From NCBI GenBank assembly GCA_023375675.1, contig JALQBC010000001.1, positions 1,178,001-1,242,000 on the forward strand: 64,000 nt of DNA. Direction: 5' to 3'. Every line of letters starts with the position of its first letter. The stretch's first letter is position 1. The position numbers were made by a program, and so were the translations under genes. Below, piece by piece: positions 35,772 through 47,156 of this stretch. The notes below the pieces were generated by a model. It saw nothing but the letters and a program-made list of their open reading frames with translations. It searched no databases and was not told the DNA's origin. The DNA comes from Cytospora piceicola (taxonomy: Eukaryota > Ascomycota > Sordariomycetes > Diaporthales > Cytosporaceae).

Positions 35772-36257
35772 TTAGTTGCCGACAGCCTCGGGCACCTTGT
35801 CGGGGTTGTATCCGTGCTGGGCCTTCAGCGACTCGACGAGCGCGACGTACTCGGACTTGGCCTGCTCCTGGGTGATGCCCTCGTCGACCTTCCTCTGCCA
35901 GGCGTTCTTCTTTGCCTTGCCCTGTAGTTACGAAAGATGATACATGAGGTCAGCAACAGTGCACAACAAACAGCCTTGGGGATGGGGAGGTTTGGGATTG
36001 GGGGGGGGGGTGGCGTGACGCACCTTCAGGTCGAACATGCCGGGTGCGGGGGCACTGGAGATGTCGTCGCCGTTGGCAATCTTGTAGAGAGCTGTGAGTG
36101 GTATTTGGTCAGTTCAGTTGAGTTCGTCCGCGATGTATGTTCGGCGTATGTTGGTTCGTAGCTGGGCGGGCGTACCGTAGAGGTCCAGGAGCTCCTCGTT
36201 GGAGGGCTTGGAGGTGAGCTTCCTGGAGTCGTTGACGGCGGTCTCGAAGTCAGACAT
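35772..36257 (-). CDS. Acyl-CoA-binding protein
   Basis: Three short exons, 36257-36176, 36091-36024 and 35921-35772, join across introns of 84 bp (GTACGC...ACAG) and 102 bp (GTGCGT...ACAG), giving 99 residues. The ACBP fold is recognisable: FETAVNDSRKL, then PSNEELLDLYALYKIANGD with the Y-x-x-Y-K ligand-binding core across the first splice, then PGMFDLKGKAKKNAWQ across the second, and a helix ending YVALVESLKAQHG. It is a soluble carrier of long-chain acyl-CoA esters in the cytosol. The coding sequence uses strongly preferred GC-ending codons, consistent with high expression. Its second intron carries an 11-base C run on the coding strand (36000-36010). Because each exon is under 160 bp, this gene is easily missed by frame scanning. 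Confidence 0.93.
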
Positions 36258-38471
36258 TTTGGGTGGTATTGAATTTGTTTCGGGCACGGAAGGCTGATTT
36301 TCTATGCTGTGCGAGAGGTGGTGGGTTGTAAAAAAAGTTTAGAGTCGTGATGTGTGCTGGAGGAGTGTTTAGTTGAGAAGTGTGAATGGTGTCGCCCGCA
36401 AGTTGTTGAGCTCGACTTCAGGAAGGGATGCAGTATGTATTGGCGGGGCGAGCTTGGCGCTTCAGTGTTTGTGGGGATGGTGGCTGCACCGTGTGTGTGT
36501 GTGGAGGAGGGGTCGTGTTGCACGTCATCTGACCCGCTGCGAATCCAATGCATGTCTGCATGTCAAATGGGTGTTGCCAAATGTGGCCCTCAGCGGGTCA
36601 CACGTTGTTTCTCTGGACTTCCATAGGCTCTTGTTCTTCTCGTGATGACTTCAAGCTTTGCTCCAGTCCTCCAGGTACCATTGAGACCGTGCAGTGTATA
36701 CATAAACACCTGGCAGACCTGCATGAGGATCAACAGCCACCCACTCCTTTATCTGCTAACTCTAGATCAATGTCTTCCTCTCGCCGGGATCTCGCGATCT
36801 CGCTCCGGATGTGCTCACTATCGACCATTTCAGCTAACATCTTGGAGGTGAACACCTCCTTCGCGAGAACTAGTGTACGTGTTGGACCCAGAGACTGCAG
36901 TATCTGTCTTCTGAGCCATTATGGGGAGATTTTGTCCCAAGCACTGCCATACGGCAGCATAGCTCGGTCCATAATTGGTCTCGTTTCCATAACACAGGTT
37001 CCCTGCCTTTCGAACAAGTGTTCGAATATGGCAAATGATAACCTCGTACATGCATGAAGACCTTGGGCCGTCACTGTCATTGGTTTCATTGCATCTACGT
37101 CTTCAGGATCACATCTCTCGTTTACTTGTGGCTCAGTCACAGGAAGCCGACTTCGAGGTCTAACTGGCGCTGTGGATGCCAGATGCTGCCACGACAGAAG
37201 CATGTTTTGGTGCCACTCTGGATCCCTGCAATCCTTCATCTACTCATTTTGTTTTTGGCTATTGTTCCCTTGTAGATCTGGCAATGCTATCTACTGGCGC
37301 TTGAGGATGATGAGCCAGAGGAGAAGGTCTGCAGGGGCTGTGCCTGAGGGATGAGTTTCTGGCCGTTAAGCTATCGCCGCGGGTTTGGCCAGTTTGGTGT
37401 CGCGGATGTCAGATTATGACGCTATCCTTGAGCCTATGATGTCTTCTCTTTTTGGATCGGAAACTTTACACGGAGGATCACGGCGGAGATAGGCGTGGAT
37501 CAACGGATGACATCGAAGAACGAGAGGGCCGGTTGTAGGCGGTTTGATTGACTTGTTGACGAAGGATGCAGCGGACAAGTTCGGATGGGAAAGAGATTTG
37601 TGTGAAGGATTGGATTGTGTTATGGGAAGGTTTCTGCGGCTTCATGGACTTCCGAGCACAAAATACGGGGGGGTTGAGCCTGTTACTGTTGCATCTTTGG
37701 TTGTGCGTAGTTGCTCACAAATGTATTATGCCATTTATAGATATATGCGTGTGTGCTAGATGTGCGAGGAGCCGTTCTACCAGGCTAGGAGAGGCTGCCT
37801 GGATATGGTCTGATATGACTTGTCCTCCGTTTCCTCGTTCCTCATAAGATGAAGTTGTCAAGGTCGTATTTCGGGACCGAACCGGTTACACGGGCATTGG
37901 CGTCCCAGGCTCAGGACAGTCTCCTATTCGCTGGTGAAGACGGACGGGCCTTGTCCTAATAGCGTTGGAACTTCAAGTAGAGGGAACATCACGTATTTGT
38001 CCCGGAAGAAAAGCATGAACAGAAGAACCGAATCCCTTTGTGACACTCTCTCGGTGATTTGACACAGCCGATACGTATCTAGTACACTGGACTAAACCCG
38101 CCCTCCTGCTAGTCTCGTCAGCTTGATCTCGGTCTTCTCGTGTTAACACAGTTGATTACAGTAAATAAGAAGCCGGCCATCAATGTGAAGGTATTTAATT
38201 ACTGTATGTATACTTTCTGTGTGCAGTCCACATCAAGTTGAGTCACAGAAGGGGCTCCAGGATTCAGCCCTTGTCGCGATAAGCAAGTCGTCAGCACAGG
38301 AATGTACTCTGTACCGTACTGTTCGTTACCTCTATAAGAGCTTCCCCAACACAGCTCCGATATCGTCTCATTGAACAGTTTCGACATCACCTTACCTACT
38401 GCTTGCTTCTCCTCCGTTCCAACAACTTCTCTACTGTTTCTCCGCTGTATCGTCAGAGCCAGCCACGCATC
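36258..38471. other. Intergenic between divergent ACBP and FSP1-like genes
   Basis: A 2.2 kb region with no recognisable gene. A TATA-like CTATAAGAG lies near 38332-38340, about 135 bp before the FSP1-like start. Confidence 0.5.
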
Positions 38472-39758
38472 ATGGCCAAGACAGTTGTGATCCTGGGGGG
38501 CTCATATGCCGGACTCCATGTTGCACACTACCTCCTCAAACAGAAGATTCCCGACGTCAAGGTCATCCTCGTTTCCAAGGTGAGAATACAAACACAAAAT
38601 GACTATGGACGATGACAAGCGAGCTACTATCAATAACACCGGACTGACACAACCTCAATTGCAAAACAACTAGAGCTCCCACTTCTACTGGAACATGGCA
38701 TCTGTCCGTGCCATCGTGCCAGGGCAGATCGCCGACGAGCAGCTCTTCCAGCCGCTCACCGCCGCCCTCGAGCGGTATCCCGCCGAGTCCTACGAGCTCA
38801 TAATCGGCTCGGCCGACAAGGTCGACACCGCCGCCCAGACGGTCCGGGTCTCCCCCTCGGGCGGCCGGCTCCCGCCGCGGGACCTGGCCTACGACCAGCT
38901 CGTCGTCGCCACGGGCTCCCGGTCCACGACCTCCAGCGCGCCCTGGAAGGTCCTGGACAGCTACGACGAGACCGTGGCGAGCCTGGGCGCGGCGCGGGCG
39001 CGCGTGGCCGCCGCGGGGCACATCGTCGTCGCGGGTGCGGGCGCCACGGGCGTCGAGGTCGCGGGCGAGCTGGGGTGCGAGTACGGCGCGGGCAAGGAGG
39101 TCCTCCTCCTCTCGGGCGGGCCGTCCCTGCTCGACGGCGACAGCGTGGGCCCTGCCGCGCGCGCCGAGCTGGAGAAGCTGCGCGTCCGTGTCAGGCTCGG
39201 CGCGAGGGTCGCCGGGGCCAGGGAGCTGCCGGGCGGGAGGACCGAGGTCACGCTCGTGAGCGGGGAGACCATCACCACGGACCTGTACCTGCCGACCATG
39301 GGGATGCGGGCGAACAGTGAGATGGTGGACCAGCAGTACCTCGGGGAGAAGGGTTATGTGAATGTGGACGAGTACTATCGGGTCAAGGGTGAAGGGGCTG
39401 ATGGCGTCTGGGCACTGGGAGATGTTGTCAGTTCCCCGAGAGCTGGATTTCTCTACACGCAGAAGCAGGTGAGTATCTTCCCAAGTCATTGGCTATCGAG
39501 GTCTGGAGGAGGCATGTGGCTGACATATCTTGATAGGCCGCCGGCGTGTGCAAGAACGTCGAGCTTGCTCTCCAGGGCAAACAGCCGCAGAAGGTAAAAC
39601 TTCTACCAATAGACGTCCTCGCTTGTGCCGTTGGGAGAAATAGGGGTGCCGGCAGGATGGGGCCCGTCAAGATGCTCTCACTCATGGTTTGGCTCGCCAA
39701 GGGGAAGACCTTGGGCATTCAGCGGATGCCTGGTTATATCGATGGAAGTGTGGCTTGA
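38472..39758 (+). CDS. FSP1/AIFM2-like FAD-dependent NAD(P)H oxidoreductase
   Basis: Exons 38472-38579, 38674-39468 and 39537-39758 join through introns of 94 and 68 bp (GTGAGA, GTGAGT), giving 374 residues. The N-terminus has the FAD-binding dinucleotide fold VVILGGSYAGLHVAHYLL. ATGS at about 115-118 is the second FAD motif. HIVVAGAGATGVEVAGEL (about 152-169) binds NAD(P)H, and VWALGDV near the end is the terminal FAD motif. The length matches AIFM2/AMID-type proteins and fungal type II NADH-dehydrogenase relatives, which reduce quinones at membranes. No signal peptide or clear targeting sequence is seen. The middle exon is very GC-rich. It converges on END3, 256 bp apart. The exact substrate is unknown. 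Confidence 0.9.
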
Positions 39759-40014
39759 GGTCAATGCAAGTTGAGATCTCATATACAACTATTAGAACAT
39801 GGAACGCCGGTGCTTGAACCTGGAGTCGGGTTGGAAGCTGAGATAGGAGAGACGGACAGGCTTTCTTTTTACGATACCAAGAGCCGTAAGGCCATTAATA
39901 GACTGATTCCCGGAGACGAATATGTGCTCTCCGCAACGCATTGACTGCCATCTTGGCCACTGTATTATGTACGAGATTGTTGGTCGTATGTGAGGTGTCT
40001 GCCCCCGGTCGTGA

Positions 40015-41341
40015 TCATCGGTTCGCCTTCTCATCCTCAATTTCCCTCCTCAGCTGCTCCAGGACCTGCTCCCTCGACCTCAGATGTGACTCCAGACCGT
40101 CGACTTGCTCCTTCACCGTCTGCAAGTCATCTTGCACGCTCTTCAAGCTACCACCGCCACTGCTGCTCTTGCCTTCCTCGACATCCCGCAGCTGCTTTCG
40201 TTTGTACTCGAGCAACTGCTCAAGTTCCCTCTTGACGAGCGCAGGTTTGCTTTCCCTCTTTCCGCTGGACCTGATCTCCGCCGCGCTTTCCAACTTCTCG
40301 ACCTTAGCCTCCAGTTCCGCCAGCTGCTTCTTCAGTCTGACCTCCTCCCAGTCCTCCGTCTTCTCTGTCGAGAAATCGGTCCCTGAGCTCTTGAACCCGC
40401 TTCTACCCAGCCGTGTTAGGTACTGGTCGCCGAACTTGGCCTTGCGACCTGTGGCAGTCTCATCGTCGGCCTTGACGGCCCATCGCGACTGTGAGGCTGT
40501 CCGTTGGTTGTCGAGCTGGTAGTCGATCTGATTGCGCTCGAAGGAGGAGCGCAGCGAGGCGGGCACCGTGCGCGGAATGCGGAAGCCCTCGTGTCGGTTG
40601 TTGAGCATGTGAAGGAAGGCGAGACACGCGTCCTTGTTGATGGATGACTGAGCGGAGGGATTTACGAGGTTCCAGGCGGAGCGAATGTCGGTGTCTGGGA
40701 CGTCGAGACTGTCATAAAGATCGGAGAGGGAGTTGACTGTAAAGCGGCATCATGTCAGTCCTGCATGGATTGAGGAGGAGGGGGGGGGGGTTTCAAAGGC
40801 TTACATGCTACCTCTCCACGCATGTCCCGGTTCTCTTGGTATATCTGCTCATACTTGGACTTGTCTGCCGGGCTCATGTACCAGTCAAAACCGTCCTTCA
40901 GACCAGCCGATTCCGAGTCGTCGTCAACCTGTTCGAATTGGGGTTGTTTCCCCGTGATGGCGCGGCTTGCCTGGACGAGATGTGCTTTCGATTCAGGGAC
41001 CATCCAGTCTGGTAGTGTTGCGGGCACGTCCATGTATTCCTGGTGGTTGACTATTAGCACTCGGAGAGTTGTTTTGTTGGCACTAGTTGGCAATGCATAT
41101 TTACCCCATTGAGGATGTCGAATATCAGTCGCATAGCAACGCAAAACTCCTCGAAATCCAAATTGCCGTCGTTGTCGACATCTGCGAGATCCCATACTCG
41201 CTCGAGCTGGCCATCGTTGAGACCGCTGTTCTTGAGCACGGGCGCTGCTTGCTCTCCCGTCAGGAACTGGCCACCTCCTGTTCTCGTTGAGAAGATGTTC
41301 CAGTATGTTTCGATTTCCTGGGCTTCTATGCGAGGTGCCAT
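40015..41341 (-). CDS. end3: END3, actin/endocytosis EH-domain protein
   Basis: Exons 41341-41105, 41039-40805 and 40736-40015 join across introns of 65 and 68 bp, giving 397 residues. The N-terminal EH domain starts [20 protein letters not shown] and contains a complete EF-hand loop, [13 protein letters not shown] (about 54-66). A second, diverged EH unit follows the conserved [19 protein letters not shown] block. The C-terminal 150 residues form a coiled coil ([19 protein letters not shown]) used to bind Pan1. End3 is part of the Pan1-Sla1-End3 complex at cortical actin patches, needed for endocytosis. Domain order and length match fungal END3 proteins. The second intron has a 10-base C run on the coding strand. 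Confidence 0.95.
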
Positions 41342-42673
41342 GGTCGAGTCTTAAGTGCTTCGGAGGAGCTGGTTGATGGTTTGCGCTCGGGGATCCGGAT
41401 GTCTCGTAGCGATGTTCGGACTCAAATGGCTGGGACCCAGGGGAGAGAATCTGGGGTAAGGGGCGGAATTGGGGGGCCCTTGGACCTAGAGAAAGAGATT
41501 ATTGGAAAAGAATGCAAATCGTAAGCGGATCGATGGTGGTAAATGGATAAGTTAAGTAGCTCTATCACAATGTAAAAGGCTCAGGGGTTGACGATGCTGT
41601 CATGGGATTGCGACAAGCTTAAAGATGACTTGGGAGCATTTGCAGTTGATTGCAGCTGCCCAAGTGGAAAGTGCCTAAGTGGATGGACATTCTAGTGCAT
41701 GCTCGCTCACCTTGATTGCATATGGGGTGGGTCTGTGCACTATGGCAGGGATGAGTGATGTTGGTAGCCTAGGTACAGTATTAGCTACCTAGGTACCTAC
41801 ATGTATGTAGGTACCTACAGCAAAGAGTACCTAGGTACCTAGGTAGTGTATGGATCCGTACAATCGCAGGGGCCAATCAACTGCCCAGTGACTTCCCCTT
41901 TTCTCAACTACACAACATCATCACCACGCAAACATCACCATCATCAATCACCACCACCACCCTCACCGTCACCGTGACAATGGGTTAATACTGATCAATT
42001 GCTTTTGATAGAACTGCTATGCATGGGCTTACCTCTCCTATTTTTGTGTCTTTTCTGTGCCCCTTGTTCGTGAGTTCCGTGGAAATTGCACAGGTGTCTT
42101 CAACATGGACACTGCAATATATCCCAGACCGTTTTACTTCGTCAACGGGCCAGCACCAGCCGTATTTCATATGCTGCTCCTGAGTTTTGGGTATATCCTT
42201 CTGAATCATAAAACGCCAAGTCATGATATCTCATTTTCCAGAGAAAGGGCAGTTGGTGTAAGGGGAGGTAGAGCTCTCCTTTGAAGCCCCGAATCTCTGG
42301 CAGCTGAGTCCACCGCAAATATTCTCCTGGCAAAGGGGGCTTCCTTTCACCAAAAGTCAGACTCAAAATGATCTTGGCCATCGTCTTTTGTCAAATAACA
42401 AACCGAAACAAGGAAAATCATCACGAACTTGCCCAATGTGGACCGTTTCCAAGGCTGCTCAGCACTCTTCCCATACCTTCCACCCTGCTGAATCTCCTGG
42501 AAAGCTTTGATGTACGAAGATCAAAGTACCATAAATCGCAAATACGGAATCCACACCAAATTGTGTCGATCATGATGAACTGGAAACATGGCCAGATCGT
42601 CCACATAGGGAAAACTTCCAACAGACCGTTGGACTTCCACGTGCATCCTTCCGATGGTGCGAAGAATTCCATA
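41342..42673. promoter_or_regulatory. END3 upstream region with TACCTAGGTA cluster
   Basis: No gene is seen. Positions 41766-41848 contain repeated CCTAGGTA/GTACCTAGGTAC palindromes about 425-507 bp upstream of END3. On the plus strand 41897-41977 is a CA/CAT-rich leader-like stretch ending directly at ATGGGTTAA (41979-41987), which resembles a 5' UTR without a following gene. Confidence 0.5.
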
Positions 42674-44658
42674 TCAAATGTCGTAGTTGTCATCGTGGCG
42701 AACACCCGAGGCGGCGGCAGGGGGAGCTGGCTGGCAGGTCTGCTCGGGGCCGCCTTGCTGCTCGCCTGAGGTGCCGTTGGGAACCGGAGGGTCGGAGTCG
42801 AAGCCATACAGAAAGTCCGACTCGATGACCTCCTCGAGCAGCTCATCAGGGAAATCCTTTGAGTTGTAGAGCACCGCGGGGTCGTCGTATGGCACGAAGT
42901 CGCTAGGGTCATTGGCAAACTTAAGACTCGTGGTGCCCTCAACGGGCGGCGCGAGGTCGTCCACTGCTGCCAACCGGTATCCCGCAGTAGCGAGGTTCCT
43001 TCCCTGCTCGTCAGCGTTGCCGTTGATAATCACACCGCCGGGGTTCATCTCGCGGCGGAGCTCCTCGGCAGCCTCAACCCGGATCTTCTCTTCGGGATCA
43101 AAGATGACTAGACCCAGGCCCAAGCCGGGGGCGTTCCAGTCGCGCATGGGACCATGTCTATTCTCGGGGCCCTCGGATGGGTCCAGCGGGTTGCAGATTC
43201 CTCGGAAAGCCCGCTTCGCCAACTCCAATGCGTCAGGGTTGTAGTTTTCGTCAATGATAGGGGGCCAGTGGACGCTCTCCATGGGATTGGGCATACCAGG
43301 ACTTGGCGGGCACCTCAAGGGGGAGCGGGCGCGCTGGGCGTCCTCATCGTTGTGTTGCTCCTGCTCGACGCCAGTCTGGGGGAACTTGATGTCAAAGCCC
43401 GGGTAGCGGTAACTGGTCTCCTCAAGGAAGTCGAGATCGAGGTTGAGAACCTCTGGCATCTCATAGAACTTATCGCCGGATCCGTACCACTTGTTGAAGG
43501 CATGGGCGTGCTTGTTCATACCCATGAACTTGAGGAACCGGCAGCCCTTCGCAACCTCCTCCTTGCTGAGTGAGTCTGTCACAAGATGAAGCACAGGAGC
43601 TGCTGGTCCATTGGGGCTGACGCGCGGGAAGGGCCTGGCGCACTGGTTGGGCGCGCGCTGGGTGGCATCTCTGACCTCGCCTTCAATGCGCGCCTCGAAC
43701 GCGTCCCACTTGACCTTCTCGGCGCGGTAGAGCTTTCTGAAGCTGATGACCTCGGCGATCGAGAGGCTGAGAATCTGCGTGGTGCCGGTGAAGCCATAGT
43801 CCTGCACCAAGTCGTATATCACAGCGAACTTGACGCCGTCAGAAAGGGAAGCCCAGTCCTGAATGTTGAATTGAGGATGTCAGTCACTTCCAGGCGCGTT
43901 CTGCAGAGTTGGGAGAGTTGGAAACGCGAAAATGCAAAGGATGACGGCAATATGAATATCTGCAACGGTAGAAGACGCGGGTGGGCGAGGGGGAGGGTGG
44001 GACTTACGACGTATGCCGCCTTGCGACGCTCGAGCTCCTTCTGCTCCTTAGCAATGTCTTCTTCGGGGGCATCCAAGTCATATTCAGGGTTGTACTCGTC
44101 GCGGTAAGAGTACTGGTCGCTGGGCGGGTGGAACTTGGTGTTGTCGACGATGCTTGGGTCTGCGGTGTAGACAGCTCGCAGAGGGTCCTGCGGGGGAAAC
44201 TTGCGGCTGAGATGCGCGACGGTAGGACCAGTTGAGGGCTCGCCATCCTTCTGGAACGGCCGAAAGACGACGTCGCTGCCCTGGTTGGCGTGGACACTGT
44301 CGGGGTTGTTCTCCTGCTCGCGCTCGCGCTCGCGCTCGGCGGCATACTCTTGGTAAGCCATTTCTGACGGTATGGGACCTTGGTGGTCGGGCGGGAGGGT
44401 GTTCCAGGGAATGAATCTGGCGAGCTCGTGGTTGAAAGCAGGTTGAGGGTGAACCCAGAGAGGGCGCGTGGGTTCAGGGGCGTCGCCGCGATAGCGCTCT
44501 GGGCGTTTGAGTTGCGTGTGGTCGCGGAGACGGTAAGCTGGAGCTGGGGATGATGCGCGTGGAGCTCTTGCGCGTGGAGCTTTGTAGGTTTCGTCTCCAG
44601 ACGGTTCGGAGGCTTCGTGTCCGCTCTTGGGGACGGTCTTCTTCTTCCTGGGTGCCAT
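42674..44658 (-). CDS. Uncharacterised 611-residue fungal protein
   Basis: Exons 44658-44008 and 43858-42674 join in phase 0 across a 149 bp intron (GTAAGT...TTCAG), giving 611 residues. The N-terminus is basic (PRKKKTVPKSG), as in nuclear proteins. Residues 35-100 contain YRLRDH and an aromatic/Pro-rich segment. A Lys/Glu-rich helix ends the first exon. The second exon opens DWASLSDGVKFAVIYDLVQD, a helical block with the look of a small conserved domain, and the rest is acidic and Pro-rich. I recognise this as the kind of protein annotated hypothetical across Sordariomycetes, and I can name no family or activity. A nuclear, chromatin-related role would only be a guess from the basic N-terminus. 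Reading through the intron would give a 279-residue truncated product. Confidence 0.72.
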
Positions 44659-46136
44659 ATTGACGGGGGTTTGATTGGCTCTAGCTTTATTGACCCCTTA
44701 GGGTGATTGAAGCGGGTCCACGGGGATGGTGGAACTAAAGATCGCGATGTTTGGTGGGGGAGGCGCCGACGATGTGTAGGAGCTTACGACGTGATGCCTG
44801 TTGGAAGCGGTCGCAACTCGATTCTACGATGCTAGATGGAAGCGTCGTAGGGGTAGGTTAGTAAAGGTGGGTAGAAGAGGTCACGACGCTTGTCCTTGGA
44901 AGAAGCTTTGGGCCTCTTAGTTTTGTGAATCACTCGACGGAAAGGTGAGGTAGGTTACAGGACGGCAGCCTCTACTAGGATGGTTTCCGTCTTCGATTCG
45001 ACTGGAAGGGGAAGGGGGAGGCGCCTGAAGGGTACATTGGCAGCGCGACGTGTAAGTAGTCAACCAGTTCACAGCTACGAGCAAGAGAGGAAAGTTCCAG
45101 CTCCTCAGGCCATGTGTGCCCATGGCAAGTACACCAGAGCTATAGCATTTGCAAGACTACCAGATGATCAGATTATACACAAGATGGGAACATTTGATCA
45201 GATCAGACCGTGTCCAAAACTATTCGAACTAGCACCTGCGCCAGCAGATTCTTTGGAGAGCAAATGTTGACTCGGGGATATTACTGAGAAGGCTTTTGGT
45301 AGAGACTTATCACTGAAGCATTATTCTATTGAGAGAGCGTAACCCAAGTGAAGACGTCTATAGCAGAAATTCATAAAAGGCAACTGAAGTGAGGACATTA
45401 ATGATGATGATACTTAGGGGATGTTCCTCAGATGAAGGTTTCCAAGGAGGAAGAGGATAAGTCATCCAGTGGGAACCAAGCTACGAACATGGAGAGGAGA
45501 CCATGGAGAAAATAGACCATAGTGAATACCTCCCTAAACAACACAAGGAAGGCTTCTTCCACCCCTGGAAGTGGCCATGAGTTCAGGCACATATCAACAG
45601 AGGCCAGGATTCTTAGCTCTACGCTTGCTAAGAGCATCTAGTATGACAAGCTAGCAGTCGACGCCTCTGTCATATTTATACACAAAAGAAGTTGAAGCTC
45701 AACACTCCTCTGGAGAAGGTTGTCCACCATGTTGAAGAGGACAGACGCATGACATACACGTCGGTCTGTTACTGCTCTCTGGGAGACACACTATTAGAAG
45801 TGCAGGAACCCTTGGCTCAGTATAAATTTGTAGAACTTTGATAAATTGCTATTCAAAAGATACGCACACTTCAGTTGGACCAATTCATGGTACAACTCCT
45901 CAAAGAGAGCCTGCTATAAACCTGATCCAGGAACCCAGAATGCCACAAGGTTAGGGGTATAAGTTGCGAGCACTGACAACGCCTAGCAATACAATAATTC
46001 AATAACCACCCACAATGAGTAAAAGGAGAGCAGACCATAGCCATGATGCTGCTTGTGTGTAATGAGTGTACCCTCTCCAGCCCAGATATCAACTCCCCTG
46101 GAGCCCCCCGAACCACATGCATGAGACCACATTATC
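44659..46136. other. Intergenic, no recognisable gene
   Basis: It holds the upstream region of the 611-residue protein gene (right of 44658) and the 3' side of the phosphatase-like gene. No motif beyond short spurious frames is visible. Confidence 0.5.
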
Positions 46137-47156
46137 CTAGCTCATAGTGGTATCCATGCTTCCCTGCGCATAAGGTGCAAAAGCAGCCCTATCTTCATAT
46201 CGATCCATATCCATAGCAAACTCACCCAGGTCCTCCTCACCCACAGTCTCCTCGAACCCTCGTTTCCTTGACGGCTGACTTCCCACACCAGGCACAGATG
46301 ACATGGTCTGCTGCTGGCTCTGCTGGTTTTGCCTGGCAATCATCTTCTTGGCGTCCAGGATGTCCCCAAAGGACTGCAGCATGTGCTTTGTAGGCTCGTC
46401 AAAGCTCACACAGAAGCGCTGGCACGAGACAAACTGGGCGGCGCTGACCATCTCGGTCCCGTACATGGCCATCAGGTAGGCGGCGGCCACGACGGCGCCG
46501 CGCTCGTTGCCCGTCTCGCAGAACACCAGGACCTTGCCGCGCCGGAAGGTGGACGGGTCGATGGCGACGGCGCCGCTGCCGTCGCCCGCGGGCCGCAGCT
46601 GGCTCCTGTAGACGCGCAGGAGGTGGTCGTTGATGTTGTTGATGGTGGCGGGGAGGGTGTGGATGAGCTGCTGCCGGTCGGCGATGTTGAGGTACTGCAC
46701 CTCGAGGCCGAGGGCCGCCACGGCCTTGTCGACGGTCACGATGGGCATGTGGGCCATGGCGGCGTCGCGCACCGACAGCAGCATGGTGATGCCCTCGTCC
46801 CGCAGGAACTCGTGGTCGCGCACCACGGCGAGGGGGCCGAGGTACAGGAAGTCCAGGACGGGCTGGGCCTTGCGCCGGTCCTCGTACCGCCACGTCGTCT
46901 GCTGCAGGTCCACGGCCTGCTGCGCCCTGCCGCCCGTGATGATCTGCAGGTCCTCTGGGGTGAGCACGCTGGGGTCTACCGTGTCGTACGAGGGCGTCAC
47001 CGAGGGCGTCTTGGCGTTCTCGGCGGTTAGGGGCGTGGGGATGTGGATGTATGGCGGGCTGGGTGGGCGGTTGGTGAAAGACGCATTGCGGACTACGCCG
47101 CCGGAAAGGTGTTGAGGTGGTAAGGACTGCATCTTGGAAGATCTGTTTTCGGGCAA
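46137..47156 (-). CDS. Dual-specificity phosphatase-like protein
   Basis: A single exon of 339 residues. The catalytic-loop motif CxxGxxR is present as FCETGNERG (Cys213, Arg219), preceded by the beta-strand KVLVF. An upstream segment LDFLYLGPLAVVRDHEFL with GITMLLSVRD is the usual dual-specificity phosphatase entry. The normal His before the cysteine is Phe here, and no obvious general-acid Asp sits at the usual distance, so activity may be low or absent, as in STYX-type pseudophosphatases. The C-terminal 70 residues are Gln/Ser-rich with a KRKRG-like basic patch (RKRGFEE) that may be a nuclear signal. In-frame ATGs occur at 47156 and 47132; the second is equally plausible. The substrate is unknown. 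Confidence 0.8.
   Translation of the reverse strand: MPENRSSKMQSLPPQHLSGGVVRNASFTNRPPSPPYIHIPTPLTAENAKTPSVTPSYDTVDPSVLTPEDLQIITGGRAQQAVDLQQTTWRYEDRRKAQPVLDFLYLGPLAVVRDHEFLRDEGITMLLSVRDAAMAHMPIVTVDKAVAALGLEVQYLNIADRQQLIHTLPATINNINDHLLRVYRSQLRPAGDGSGAVAIDPSTFRRGKVLVFCETGNERGAVVAAAYLMAMYGTEMVSAAQFVSCQRFCVSFDEPTKHMLQSFGDILDAKKMIARQNQQSQQQTMSSVPGVGSQPSRKRGFEETVGEEDLGEFAMDMDRYEDRAAFAPYAQGSMDTTMS

Noticed and set aside
46329..47030. A 233-codon plus-strand frame
   Set aside because: Antisense of the phosphatase-like gene; Val/Gly/His-rich with no motif.
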